A stretch of 12,705 bases of DNA from Rhodocyclaceae bacterium (GCA_017444505.1 JAFSWK010000057.1:1-12705), one strand, 5' to 3'; counted from the stretch's first letter, positions 1 to 7,197 are shown. Numbers and translations: made by a program. Notes: generated from the sequence alone by a model not told the origin.

Positions 1-123
1 CAGTACGATTACGTGATGCCGCAGTTCCCGAGCAAAAACGGCTATCTGGTCAACGTCGCGCCCAGCTATCCTCCGCAAGGCAAAGGCCATGCTGCCGCAG
101 TTTCGCTTGACTTCATTTTCTGA
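1..123 (+). CDS. C-terminal end of a probable outer-membrane beta-barrel protein (5' partial)
   Basis: Reading frame 1 is open from the first base to a TGA at 121-123 and gives 40 residues ending ...AAVSLDFIF. The last residues alternate, with hydrophobic or aromatic side chains at positions -1 (Phe), -3 (Phe), -5 (Leu) and -7 (Val). That is the classic C-terminal beta-strand signature recognised by the BAM machinery in outer-membrane barrels. The preceding segment is rich in Tyr, Asn and Pro, as in the last hairpin of a porin-like barrel. The next gene, a secreted PstS-like protein, starts 16 bases after the stop on the same strand, so the two are probably co-transcribed. The specific family cannot be told from 40 residues. 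A phosphate-selective porin would suit the neighbour, but that is only inference. Confidence 0.6.
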   Translation, partial: QYDYVMPQFPSKNGYLVNVAPSYPPQGKGHAAAVSLDFIF

Positions 124-139
124 CAGGGGGATAACAATT

Positions 140-535
140 ATGAACAAATACAGAACATTCCTGCTGGCCGCTGCCTTGGGCGCGGTGTTTGCGCCGCTGG
201 CGCAGGCGCAGGTGGTGATTGTCAATGCTGGCGATGGCACCGCCGAACTGAGCAAGGACAAGGTGGCGGCGATTTTCAGTGGCAAGGATAAATCGCTCAA
301 GCCGGTGGATAACGCCGCGCTGCGCAACGCCTTCTACCCCAACGTGGTCGGCAAATCCAGCGACCAGATTAAAGCCTACTGGGCGAAGCTGGAATTTACC
401 AGCAAGGGCAAAGCGCCGCACGAAGAGTCCAACGGTCAGGCGGTCGCCAACTATGTCGCGTCCAACCCCGGTTCCATCGGCTATGTCGATGCCGGCGACG
501 TGGGCGCAGGCGTCAAGAAGGTCTACGAACAGTAA
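140..535 (+). CDS. Small secreted PstS-like (PBP-like domain) protein
   Basis: The protein has 131 residues. Residues 1-23 form a clear Sec signal peptide: MNKYR, a hydrophobic AAALGAVFAPL stretch, then cleavage after AQA. The mature part of about 108 residues has features of the small phosphate-ABC-transporter substrate-binding-like family: an early VVIVNAGDG strand, ELSKDKVAAIFSGK, an FYPNVVGKSSDQIKAYW segment, and a late GSIGYVDAGDV motif. Full PstS proteins have about 320 residues in two lobes; this one is roughly one lobe, so it may be an accessory binding protein rather than a complete transporter receptor. I chose the ATG at 140 over the upstream ATG at 89 because AGGGGG at 125-130 sits at Shine-Dalgarno distance and the signal peptide begins here. 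No pst permease or ATPase gene lies in the window. The ligand is not known from sequence. Confidence 0.82.
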   Translation: MNKYRTFLLAAALGAVFAPLAQAQVVIVNAGDGTAELSKDKVAAIFSGKDKSLKPVDNAALRNAFYPNVVGKSSDQIKAYWAKLEFTSKGKAPHEESNGQAVANYVASNPGSIGYVDAGDVGAGVKKVYEQ

Positions 536-556
536 GCCTGCTTTTCGCCATAACGA

Positions 557-586
557 AAACGCCACCTTTGCAGGTGGCGTTTTTTT
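557..586 (+). terminator. Rho-independent terminator, probably bidirectional
   Basis: A perfect 11-bp stem, AAACGCCACCT (557-567) with AGGTGGCGTTT (572-582), encloses a TTGC loop and runs into a T tract to 586. It ends the transcript of the PstS-like gene 21 bases after its stop. On the minus strand the same stem is followed by TTTTC, so it can also stop the converging ffh-metW operon, whose last codon is at 609. Confidence 0.92.
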
Positions 587-608
587 GTCTCCGTAGCCTG
601 TCTGGCGG

Positions 609-1196
609 CTATTTGCCGAGACGGCAGATGGCGAGGCTGGCGAGGAAGTTGGCCTCTTCGCTGACCGGGTGATTGTCGTCAAAGGCGCGCATCTCGCGGA
701 TGGTGATGCCGTTGTCGGCACACAGGGTTTCAAAATCGGCGATGGTGAAAAAGCGCACGTTGGGCGTGTCGAACCATTGATAGGGCAGGCTGTCCGAGAC
801 CGGCATCCGGCCATTGATGATGCTCTGACGGTGCCGCCAGTAGGCGAAGTTGGGGAAACTGACAATGGCTTCGCGCCCGACGCGCAGCATCTCGTGCAGG
901 ATGCCGACGGTGTTCTGGATGGCTTGCAGCGAGAGGCTCATGATGACGTGGTCAAAAAACTGGTCGTCAAAGTCCGACAGCCCGCCTTCCAGGTCGATTT
1001 GCAGCACGTTGATGCCGCGCTGGATGCAGTCGATGACCCGGGCGGGGTCTTTTTCCACGCCGTAGCCGCAAATGCCATGCGTGGCGATGAGGTGTTCGAG
1101 CAGCAGCCCGTCGTCGCAGCCCAGGTCGAGCACTTTTTCGCCGGGCTGAATCCAGTCGGTGATGACATCAAAGTCGATGCGGTCGTTCAGCGGCAT
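609..1196 (-). CDS. metW: MetW, methionine biosynthesis partner protein of MetX
   Basis: The protein has 195 residues, the usual MetW length, with a class I SAM-methyltransferase-like fold. Motif I is VLDLGCDDG (22-30), followed by GVEKD (46-50) with an acidic end to strand 2, and QIDLE near residue 68. The MSLSLQAIQNT and SFPNFAYWRHR segments are typical of MetW. The protein is encoded with MetX in many proteobacteria and is needed for full homoserine O-acyltransferase activity; whether it methylates anything is unresolved for the family. Its ATG lies inside the end of metX (10-base overlap). A good Shine-Dalgarno, GGAGA, precedes it, so translation is coupled but also independently initiated. 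It is the last gene of the minus-strand operon. Confidence 0.95.
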   Translation of the reverse strand: MPLNDRIDFDVITDWIQPGEKVLDLGCDDGLLLEHLIATHGICGYGVEKDPARVIDCIQRGINVLQIDLEGGLSDFDDQFFDHVIMSLSLQAIQNTVGILHEMLRVGREAIVSFPNFAYWRHRQSIINGRMPVSDSLPYQWFDTPNVRFFTIADFETLCADNGITIREMRAFDDNHPVSEEANFLASLAICRLGK

Positions 1197-2329
1197 GTCT
1201 GTTCTCCGATGCGGGCAAAATAGCTGCGCAACACGGCGTGGTACTGCGGATTGTCGAGCAGGAAGGAATCGTGACCGGCGGGGCTGGGAATTTCGGCATA
1301 GCTGACGCGCAAACGGTTTTTCACCAGCGCGTGCACGATTTCGCGGCTGCGCGCGGGCGAAAAACGCCAGTCCGTGCTGAAAGAAACCAGCAGGAAATCC
1401 GCTGTGGCCGGCGCCAGCGCCGCAGCCAGGTCGCCGCCGTATTCCAGCGCGGGGTCGAAGTAATCAAGCGCGCGGGTGGTGAGCAGATAGGTGTTGGCGT
1501 CAAAGAATTTGGCAAAACGTTCGCCTTGATAGCGCAGGTACGATTCGACTTCAAATTCAATGTCATAACTGAACGATGCCTTGCCGTGGCGCAGTGCGCG
1601 GCCAAATTTTTGCGCCAGTGAATCGTCCGAAAGATAGGTGATGTGGCCGAGCATCCGCGCCAGCCGCAGGCCGCGCGCGGGCACGACGCCGTGCGTGTAG
1701 TAGTGGCCGCCGTGAAAATCGGGGTCGCTGAGATTGGCTTGACGGGCGACTTCGTTGAAGGCGATGTTTTCCGTGCTCAAATGCGGCGCGCTGGCAATGG
1801 CGATGACGTGGGCGACGCGCTCCGGATATTGCAGCGACCAGGACATCGCCTGCATTCCGCCCAGGCTGCCGCCCATGACGGCGGCAAAGCGTTGGATGCC
1901 AAGATGGTCCGCCAGTCGCGCCTGAGTATGCACCCAGTCTTCCACGGTGACGAAGGGGAAATCCGCGCCCCACGGTTTGCCGGTTTCCGGGTGCAGCGTG
2001 GCCGGCCCCGTGCTGCCAAAGCAGCCGCCGAGGTTGTTGACGCCGATGACGAAAAAGCGGCGCGTATCGAGCGGTTTGCCCGGGCCGATGAGGTTGTCCC
2101 ACCAGCCGGTGTTTTTCGGGTTGTCGGCATAGACACCGGCGACGTGGTGCGAGCCGGAAAGCGCGTGGCAGATGAGCACGGCGTTGCTGGCATCCTGATT
2201 GAGTTCGCCATAGGTTTCATAGACCAGTTCATAGCCGGGCAGGGTGGCACCACAGCGCAGGGTGAGCGGTTCGTCAAACGCGACGCGGCGTGCTTCGACA
2301 ATGCCGACGGATTGGGGTTGTACAGTCAT
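1187..2329 (-). CDS. metX: MetX homoserine O-acyltransferase
   Basis: The protein has 380 residues and an alpha/beta-hydrolase fold. It acylates the hydroxyl of L-homoserine, the first committed step of methionine synthesis. Visible family motifs are CHALSGSHHVAG (54-65), NNLGGCFGSTGP (98-109), the nucleophile elbow GGSLGGMQ (Ser155), the catalytic Asp in SFSTDWRFSP (Asp320) and the catalytic His in AGHDSFLLD (His353). The triad is intact. The frame extends upstream, but the ATG at 2329 is chosen because homologues begin near here and because it forms an ATGA overlap with the preceding membrane-protein gene. No convincing Shine-Dalgarno is present, so initiation probably depends on coupling. 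Betaproteobacterial MetX enzymes are often succinyl rather than acetyl transferases; the sequence alone does not settle the donor. Confidence 0.95.
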   Translation of the reverse strand: MTVQPQSVGIVEARRVAFDEPLTLRCGATLPGYELVYETYGELNQDASNAVLICHALSGSHHVAGVYADNPKNTGWWDNLIGPGKPLDTRRFFVIGVNNLGGCFGSTGPATLHPETGKPWGADFPFVTVEDWVHTQARLADHLGIQRFAAVMGGSLGGMQAMSWSLQYPERVAHVIAIASAPHLSTENIAFNEVARQANLSDPDFHGGHYYTHGVVPARGLRLARMLGHITYLSDDSLAQKFGRALRHGKASFSYDIEFEVESYLRYQGERFAKFFDANTYLLTTRALDYFDPALEYGGDLAAALAPATADFLLVSFSTDWRFSPARSREIVHALVKNRLRVSYAEIPSPAGHDSFLLDNPQYHAVLRSYFARIGEQTCR

Positions 2330-3054
2330 GGCTGGACGGGAAAAGTGTTTTGTTCCTGGCGATGGGCTTCCAGCGCCGTAAGCAGGTAATGCACGAAAGT
2401 AAGACCGCACAGGGCGGGGGCGAACAAATTGAGCAGCGGAATGTAGGCCAGCAGTGCGCTGAGCGTGCCGATGATGAAGAGACTGTCACGATGGCGGCGC
2501 GGCAGCGCGGCGAGTTCTTCGCGGTCAGCGTGCAGCATCAGCGCGTCATAGCCAAAGGCTTTCAGGTTCAGCCAAGCGGACAGGCCAATGCCGATAATCA
2601 GCCCCATGCCGGGAATCAACCACAGCGGCAGGCTGATGACGAGCAGGCCGAAAAATTGCGAACCTGCGCGCACGGCGTTCCAGACGCTGCCCAGGTTGCT
2701 GCCGCCGTGGCGCTTTTGCAGCGCGCCGTAGTCGTATGCGCTGACTTTTTCCAGCATCATCGGAATGCCGAAGGCGGCCACCAGCAAAGTGGCGGTGAGC
2801 CACACCAGCGGCACAATCAGCAGCAAAAAGGCGATGCGCACCAGCCAGAAACAGGTGATGTAAAACCAGCCTTCGGGCGTGAGGTTGAAGTGCGAGGAAA
2901 GCCACGTGGTGAGCCAGTCCGTAACCGGCACCCAGGCGAAGAAAAAGACGATGCTCCAGAAAAACATCGCGAACAGGGTCGGCCAGACCAGATGCCAGAA
3001 AATCCCCGGGCGAAACAGGCTGGAGACGGCGCGGCGCAGGGCGGGAAACAGCAT
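2326..3054 (-). CDS. EI24/CysZ-like integral membrane protein
   Basis: The protein has 242 residues and is strongly hydrophobic. Membrane segments lie at about residues 18-41, 66-97, 131-160 and 192-225. The AFGIPMMLEKVSAYDYG region and the amphipathic loops between segments fit the EI24 domain family, which includes the E. coli sulfate permease CysZ and uncharacterised proteobacterial proteins. A sulfate-uptake role would suit the neighbouring methionine genes, but EI24 members outside CysZ have no settled function, so I do not assign one. The start ATG shares its first base of overlap with the ffh stop (TGATG), and its own TGA overlaps the metX ATG by 4 bases. This places it firmly inside the ffh-metW operon. 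Confidence 0.85.
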   Translation of the reverse strand: MLFPALRRAVSSLFRPGIFWHLVWPTLFAMFFWSIVFFFAWVPVTDWLTTWLSSHFNLTPEGWFYITCFWLVRIAFLLLIVPLVWLTATLLVAAFGIPMMLEKVSAYDYGALQKRHGGSNLGSVWNAVRAGSQFFGLLVISLPLWLIPGMGLIIGIGLSAWLNLKAFGYDALMLHADREELAALPRRHRDSLFIIGTLSALLAYIPLLNLFAPALCGLTFVHYLLTALEAHRQEQNTFPVQP

Positions 3055-4415
3055 CAGCGCGGCCCCACGCCGGGCATCATGCCTTTCATGCCACGCATCA
3101 GTTTGCCCAGCCCGCCTTTGGAAAAGTGCTTCATGATTTTTTGCGTCTGTTCAAACTGTTTGAGCAGGCGGTTGATTTCCTGCACCGAGACGCCCGAGCC
3201 TGCGGCGATGCGGCGTTTGCGGCTGGCCTTGATGATTTCGGGGTGCGTGCGCTCGTGCGGCGTCATGGAATTGATGATGCCGTCGATGCGGGCAATGGCC
3301 TTTTCCTGCTCGCTGCCCTGCAATTTGTCGGCCATTTCCGCGAACTGGCCGGGCAGTTTGTCGATGAGCGCGCCCAGCCCGCCCATTTTGCGCATCTGCA
3401 CAATCTGCATCTGAAAATCGTTGAGGTCGAAGGTCTTGCCGGATTTGAGCTTTTTCGCCAGCTCTGCGGCGGCCTGCTCGTCGACGCTTTTGCGCGCTTC
3501 TTCCACCAGCCCGACGATGTCGCCCATGCCGAGGATGCGGCTGGCCATGCGCTCGGGGTGGAATTCTTCCAGACCGTTGAGCTTTTCACCCACCCCGGCG
3601 AATTTCAGCGGTTTGCCGGTAATCTGGCGCACCGAGAGCGCTGCGCCGCCGCGCGCGTCACCATCGAGTTTGGTGAGAATGACGCCAGTCAGCGGTAGCG
3701 CCTCGCTGAACGCGCGGGCGGTGTTGACGGCGTCCTGGCCGAGCATGGCGTCGACCACGAAGAGGGTTTCGATAGGCTGCGCGGCAGCGTGCAGCAGCCG
3801 GATTTCTTCCATCATTTCGGCGTCAACCGCCAGCCGACCGGCAGTGTCGACCAGCAGCACGTCATAAAAATGACGGCGGGCGTGGTCAATGGCCGCTTCG
3901 ACGATGGCCACGGGTTTTTGTTCGGTTGAGGAAGGGAAGAAATCGACACCGGCCTGTGCGGCCACGGTTTTGAGCTGTTCGATGGCCGCCGGACGGTATA
4001 CGTCCGCCGAGACGACCAGCGTTTTCTTTTTCATCTTCTCGACGAGCAACTTGCCCAGTTTGCCGGTGGTCGTGGTTTTGCCCGCGCCTTGCAGACCGGC
4101 CATGAGGATGACGGCAGGCGGGCGGGTGGCGAGGTTCAGCCCTTCGTGCGCGCCGCCCATGATGGCGCGCAGTTCGTCATGCACCACGCCAACGAGCGCC
4201 TGCCCCGGCGTGAGCGATTGCAGCACTTCCTGCCCCAGCGCCTTTTCACGCACGCGGGCGATGAAGTCTTTCACTACCGGCAGGGCAACGTCGGCTTCGA
4301 GCAGCGCCATGCGCACTTCGCGCAGGGCTTCCTGGGTGTTTTCTTCCGTCAGCCGCGCGTGGCCGCGCAGGGTTTTGACGACTTTGGACAGGCGGTTGGT
4401 GAGATTGTCGAGCAT
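3054..4415 (-). CDS. ffh: Signal recognition particle protein Ffh (SRP54)
   Basis: The protein has 453 residues, the normal bacterial length. It binds 4.5S RNA and signal sequences of nascent inner-membrane proteins and docks with FtsY. Domains in order are a four-helix N domain (1-about 85), a G domain with P-loop GLQGAGKT (107-114), DVYRPAA (138-144), DTAGR (190-194) and TKLDGDARGG (248-257), then the Met-rich M domain. The M domain contains the RNA-binding SRKRRIAAGSG (398-408) and a short Met/Gly tail. I chose the ATG at 4415 (MLDNLTNRLS, the standard Ffh start) over an in-frame TTG 18 bases upstream. It is the first gene of a minus-strand operon and is divergent from ypjD across 63 bases. 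Nothing in the sequence suggests loss of function. Confidence 0.98.
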   Translation of the reverse strand: MLDNLTNRLSKVVKTLRGHARLTEENTQEALREVRMALLEADVALPVVKDFIARVREKALGQEVLQSLTPGQALVGVVHDELRAIMGGAHEGLNLATRPPAVILMAGLQGAGKTTTTGKLGKLLVEKMKKKTLVVSADVYRPAAIEQLKTVAAQAGVDFFPSSTEQKPVAIVEAAIDHARRHFYDVLLVDTAGRLAVDAEMMEEIRLLHAAAQPIETLFVVDAMLGQDAVNTARAFSEALPLTGVILTKLDGDARGGAALSVRQITGKPLKFAGVGEKLNGLEEFHPERMASRILGMGDIVGLVEEARKSVDEQAAAELAKKLKSGKTFDLNDFQMQIVQMRKMGGLGALIDKLPGQFAEMADKLQGSEQEKAIARIDGIINSMTPHERTHPEIIKASRKRRIAAGSGVSVQEINRLLKQFEQTQKIMKHFSKGGLGKLMRGMKGMMPGVGPR

Positions 4416-4478
4416 GGGGGCAGTTCGCTTCAAAAATCAGATAAAAACGGCGCGGCTTCGGGTACACTGCCGCGCCAT
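4416..4478. promoter_or_regulatory. Divergent ffh/ypjD intergenic promoter region
   Basis: This 63-base gap must hold the promoters of both the ffh-metW operon and ypjD. For ypjD, TACACT at 4463-4468 resembles a -10 box, but no good -35 is seen at the expected distance. For ffh, the minus strand reads TTTTTATCTGATTTTTG, with TATCTG as a weak -10 candidate and no clear -35. An AT-rich core (about 4429-4447) contrasts with the GC-rich flanks. The assignments are tentative; the region's role follows from the divergent layout. Confidence 0.45.
4449..4476. repeat. Perfect 8-bp inverted repeat just upstream of ypjD
   Basis: GGCGCGGC (4449-4456) and GCCGCGCC (4469-4476) are exact inverted copies separated by 12 bases that include the -10-like TACACT. 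The right arm ends 2 bases before the ypjD ATG. It could be an operator in the divergent promoter or, if transcribed, a hairpin hiding the start. The high GC content makes chance pairing less improbable than usual. Confidence 0.6.
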
Positions 4479-5303
4479 ATGAACGACGGGATTTTACTGC
4501 ATCTTCTGGCCGCGGCACTGTACGCCATGCTTTGCGTGGTGCAGGCGGGCGCGCTGTACCGCGCGGGCGGCGCAGGCACCTCCATCGGGCTGGGCAAACG
4601 GCTGGTGCTTGCGGGTGCCTTGCTGGTGCATGGCGCGGCGCTGCACGCGGGCATTTTCGGCTCCGGCGCGATGATGTTTGGCGTGGGGTTGGCGGCGTCC
4701 TTGATGTTGTGGCTGGCGGTGGCGTTTTACTGGATTGAGGCGTTTTACGCGCGGCTCGATGGTCTCTATCTGCCTGCGCTGCTGGCGGGACTGCTGGGCA
4801 GCGTGCTGCCGCTGCTCTTTGACGGGCGCTTTGCCGTGCCCAACGCGCATTCGGCGCTGTTTCGCGCGCATTTCATCGTCGCCATGCTGGCCTACAGCCT
4901 GTTTGCGCTGGCCGCGCTGCACGCCATTTTGATGATGGCCGTCGAACAGCAATTGCACAAAGGGCGGCTGAGTCTCTGGGTGGGGCGGCTGCCGCCGCTC
5001 TTGACGATGGAAGCCTTGCTGTTTCGCCTGATTGGCGTGGCGTTTGTGTTGCTGACGCTGACGGTGATTTCCGGTTCGGTGTTTTCCATGCAGGTGCTCG
5101 GGCAGTTGTTCCGCTTTGAGCACAAGACGGTATTCACGCTGCTCTCGTGGGTGTTTTTCGGCATTTTGCTGTTTGGCCGCTGGCGCCACGGCTGGCGCGG
5201 TCGGCGGGCGTTGCGCTGGACGCTGGCGGGCTTTGTGGCGCTGTTGCTTGCATACCTCGGGAGCCGGTTTGTGCTGGAAGTTCTACTGCATCGGGTCGGT
5301 TGA
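4479..5303 (+). CDS. ypjD: YpjD, CcsA-like inner-membrane cytochrome c assembly family protein
   Basis: The protein has 274 residues with about eight hydrophobic segments. The second half closely follows E. coli YpjD: PPLLTMEALLF, VLLTLTVISG, HGWRGRRALRW and LAYLGSRFV. His131 (in RAHFIVAML) and His215 (in FEHKTVFTLLSW) sit where CcsA/CcmC-type proteins place conserved haem-linked histidines. The family belongs to the cytochrome c assembly (CcsA) superfamily, but the role of YpjD itself is poorly defined, and no other cytochrome c maturation gene is in the window. The frame is open further upstream across ffh. The ATG at 4479 is chosen because the membrane protein begins here and the upstream part would be antisense to ffh. 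There is no Shine-Dalgarno before it, only the GC-rich inverted repeat. The gene is adjacent and divergent to ffh. Confidence 0.9.
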   Translation: MNDGILLHLLAAALYAMLCVVQAGALYRAGGAGTSIGLGKRLVLAGALLVHGAALHAGIFGSGAMMFGVGLAASLMLWLAVAFYWIEAFYARLDGLYLPALLAGLLGSVLPLLFDGRFAVPNAHSALFRAHFIVAMLAYSLFALAALHAILMMAVEQQLHKGRLSLWVGRLPPLLTMEALLFRLIGVAFVLLTLTVISGSVFSMQVLGQLFRFEHKTVFTLLSWVFFGILLFGRWRHGWRGRRALRWTLAGFVALLLAYLGSRFVLEVLLHRVG

Positions 5304-5310
5304 TTTTGAT

Positions 5311-5352
5311 GCAATGTGTTACCATTGCTTGCCTTTTGTGGTAAAAGCAATG
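5311..5352. repeat. Nested inverted repeats built from GCAATG/CATTGC upstream of pilB
   Basis: Three copies of one hexamer occur in 42 bases: GCAATG at 5311-5316, CATTGC at 5323-5328 and GCAATG at 5347-5352. The first two form a 6-bp dyad with a 6-base loop. The second and third extend to a perfect 8-bp dyad, CATTGCTT (5323-5330) and AAGCAATG (5345-5352). The alternative pairings are mutually exclusive. The cluster lies 75-116 bases before the pilB start and overlaps the sigma-54-like element. Confidence 0.6.
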
Positions 5353-5355
5353 CAA
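5339..5355 (+). promoter_or_regulatory. Possible sigma-54-type promoter for pilB
   Basis: TGG (5339-5341), then exactly ten bases, then GC at 5352-5353 in TGCAA reproduces the invariant GG-N10-GC spacing of RpoN promoters. The bases between agree only partly with the TGGCAC-N5-TTGCA consensus. The predicted start near 5365 would leave a leader of about 60 bases before pilB. RpoN drives pilin genes in several bacteria, but GG-N10-GC alone arises by chance often. No convincing sigma-70 promoter is visible in the 123-base gap. Confidence 0.3.
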
Positions 5356-5426
5356 TTTAGACCCAGTAAGGTGCCGTCTCCGGCGGTGTCTGTTTGCAGG
5401 GTTGAACAGGTGAAACAGAACAAGTC

Positions 5427-7163
5427 ATGGCAACTGCGCAACCGAAATCTCCTTCCGCGACGCCGGTAATCAGCGGCTTTGGGCGCGCGTTGATTCAGAA
5501 CAAGCGCGTCACCGAGGCCGTATGCGTGGAGGCGATGCAGGCGGCGGCGGGCAACAACAACCAGTTCATCCTCGAACTGGTCAAGCACAAGGCGGGCACG
5601 GCGCTGGAATTTGCCGAGTTTGCGTCAGAAACTTTCGGTTACCCGTTGCTGGACATCAGCCGCTACGACAGCGGTGCGGTGGCGAAGGATGCGATTGATG
5701 CCAAGCTGAGGGACAAGCACCAGGTGGTGCCGCTGCTGTGCCGCCAGAACCGCCTGACCTTGGCGATTGCCGACCCTTCCAATCTGCGCGTGGTCGATGA
5801 GGTGCGCTTCCAGACGGGGTTGCAGGTCGACCTGGTCGTTGCCGAGGCGGACAAAATCGAGCGCTATCTGCAACAGCTCGCCTCCGGTACGGTGGCCGAT
5901 ACGCTCAAGGAACTGACTGCCGAGAGCGGTGCCGAAAACGTGCACATGGAGTCCGATGACGACGGCATACCCGGTGATGATGACGCGGGCGTGGAAGATG
6001 CGCCGGTGGTGCGTTTCATCCAGAAAGTGCTGATGGACGCCATCAACCACGGCTCTTCGGACATTCACTTTGAGCCTTACGAAAAGTTCTACCGCATCCG
6101 CACCCGCACGGATGGCCAGTTGCGTGAAATCAGCAAGGTGCCGCTGAATCTGCGGGAAAAAATCGCTGCCCGTCTGAAAGTGGTTTCCCGTCTGGATATT
6201 GCCGAACGGCGTATCCCGCAGGATGGCCGCATGAAGCTGGTGCTCTCGCGCAGCAAGGCGATTGATTTTCGTGTCTCCACGCTGCCCACGCTGCACGGTG
6301 AAAAAATCGTGCTGCGTATTCTTGACCCTTCTTCCGCCATGCTGGGCATTGACGCGCTGGGCTACGAGCCGGACCAGCGCAAGGCGCTGCTTCATGCCAT
6401 CCAGCGTCCGTATGGCATGGTGCTGGTAACGGGGCCGACCGGTTCGGGCAAAACCGTGTCGCTCTACACCTGTCTGAACATCCTGAATACGGAAGACGTC
6501 AATATTTCCACTGCGGAAGACCCGGCGGAAATCAACCTGCCCGGCATCAACCAGGTCAACATGAATGACAAGGCGGGGCTGACTTTTGCTGCCGCGCTGC
6601 GCTCCTTCCTGCGTCACGACCCCGACATCATCATGGTCGGTGAGATTCGTGACCTGGAGACTGCCGAAATTGCCGTAAAAGCGGCGCAAACGGGTCACAT
6701 GGTGCTCTCCACGCTGCACACCAACGATGCGCCCACCACGCTGGAGCGTCTGCGCAACATGGGCGTGGCGCCGTTCAATATTGCCTCTTCCGTCATTCTG
6801 ATTACTGCCCAGCGTTTGGCGCGCCGCCTGTGCTCGTGCAAGCAGAAAATTTCCGTGCCGCGCGAAGCGCTGCTGGAGGCCGGCTTCACCGAAGAAGACC
6901 TGGCCGACACCAGTTGGACGCTCTACGGCCCGAAAGGCTGCGAGCGCTGCAACGGCAGCGGCTACAAAGGCCGCGTGGGCATTTATCAGGTGATGCCGAT
7001 TACGGAAGAAATGACCCGCATCATCATGACGGGCGGCAATTCCAATGACGTTGCGGATCAGGCGCAGAAAGAAGGTGTGCGCGATTTGCGCCAGTCCGGG
7101 CTGCTGAAGGTGAAACAAGGTGTCACCTCGTTGGCAGAAGTCTTGGCGTGTACCAACGAATAG
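5427..7163 (+). CDS. pilB: PilB, type IV pilus assembly (extension) ATPase
   Basis: The protein has 578 residues, a normal PilB length. It is the hexameric cytoplasmic motor that powers pilus polymerisation on the PilC platform. An N-terminal T2SSE_N/MshEN-like region (about 15-150) precedes an acidic linker (176-190, DDDGIPGDDDAG). The secretion-ATPase core follows: Walker A GPTGSGKT (336-343), Asp box STAEDPAEI (Glu364), Walker B IIMVGEIRD (401-409) and His box with His424 and His431. The zinc-binding tetracysteine Cys469, Cys471, Cys505 and Cys508, typical of PilB and GspE and absent from PilT, identifies the extension motor. The ATG at 5427 follows AGGTGA at 5408-5413, a rather distant Shine-Dalgarno. 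pilC starts 34 bases downstream. Confidence 0.98.
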   Translation: MATAQPKSPSATPVISGFGRALIQNKRVTEAVCVEAMQAAAGNNNQFILELVKHKAGTALEFAEFASETFGYPLLDISRYDSGAVAKDAIDAKLRDKHQVVPLLCRQNRLTLAIADPSNLRVVDEVRFQTGLQVDLVVAEADKIERYLQQLASGTVADTLKELTAESGAENVHMESDDDGIPGDDDAGVEDAPVVRFIQKVLMDAINHGSSDIHFEPYEKFYRIRTRTDGQLREISKVPLNLREKIAARLKVVSRLDIAERRIPQDGRMKLVLSRSKAIDFRVSTLPTLHGEKIVLRILDPSSAMLGIDALGYEPDQRKALLHAIQRPYGMVLVTGPTGSGKTVSLYTCLNILNTEDVNISTAEDPAEINLPGINQVNMNDKAGLTFAAALRSFLRHDPDIIMVGEIRDLETAEIAVKAAQTGHMVLSTLHTNDAPTTLERLRNMGVAPFNIASSVILITAQRLARRLCSCKQKISVPREALLEAGFTEEDLADTSWTLYGPKGCERCNGSGYKGRVGIYQVMPITEEMTRIIMTGGNSNDVADQAQKEGVRDLRQSGLLKVKQGVTSLAEVLACTNE

Positions 7164-7197
7164 GATTTTTGGATTTTTTTGAAAGGAACCGAACATT

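Noticed and set aside
2290..3414. Plus-strand open frame opposite metX, EI24 and ffh
   Set aside because: It spans three well-supported genes on the other strand and its translation is Gln/Arg-rich without a fold signature.
5309..5344. 11-codon micro-ORF (MQCVTIACLLW) before pilB
   Set aside because: It has no Shine-Dalgarno, lies within the inverted repeats, and contains no run of codons that would suggest attenuation.
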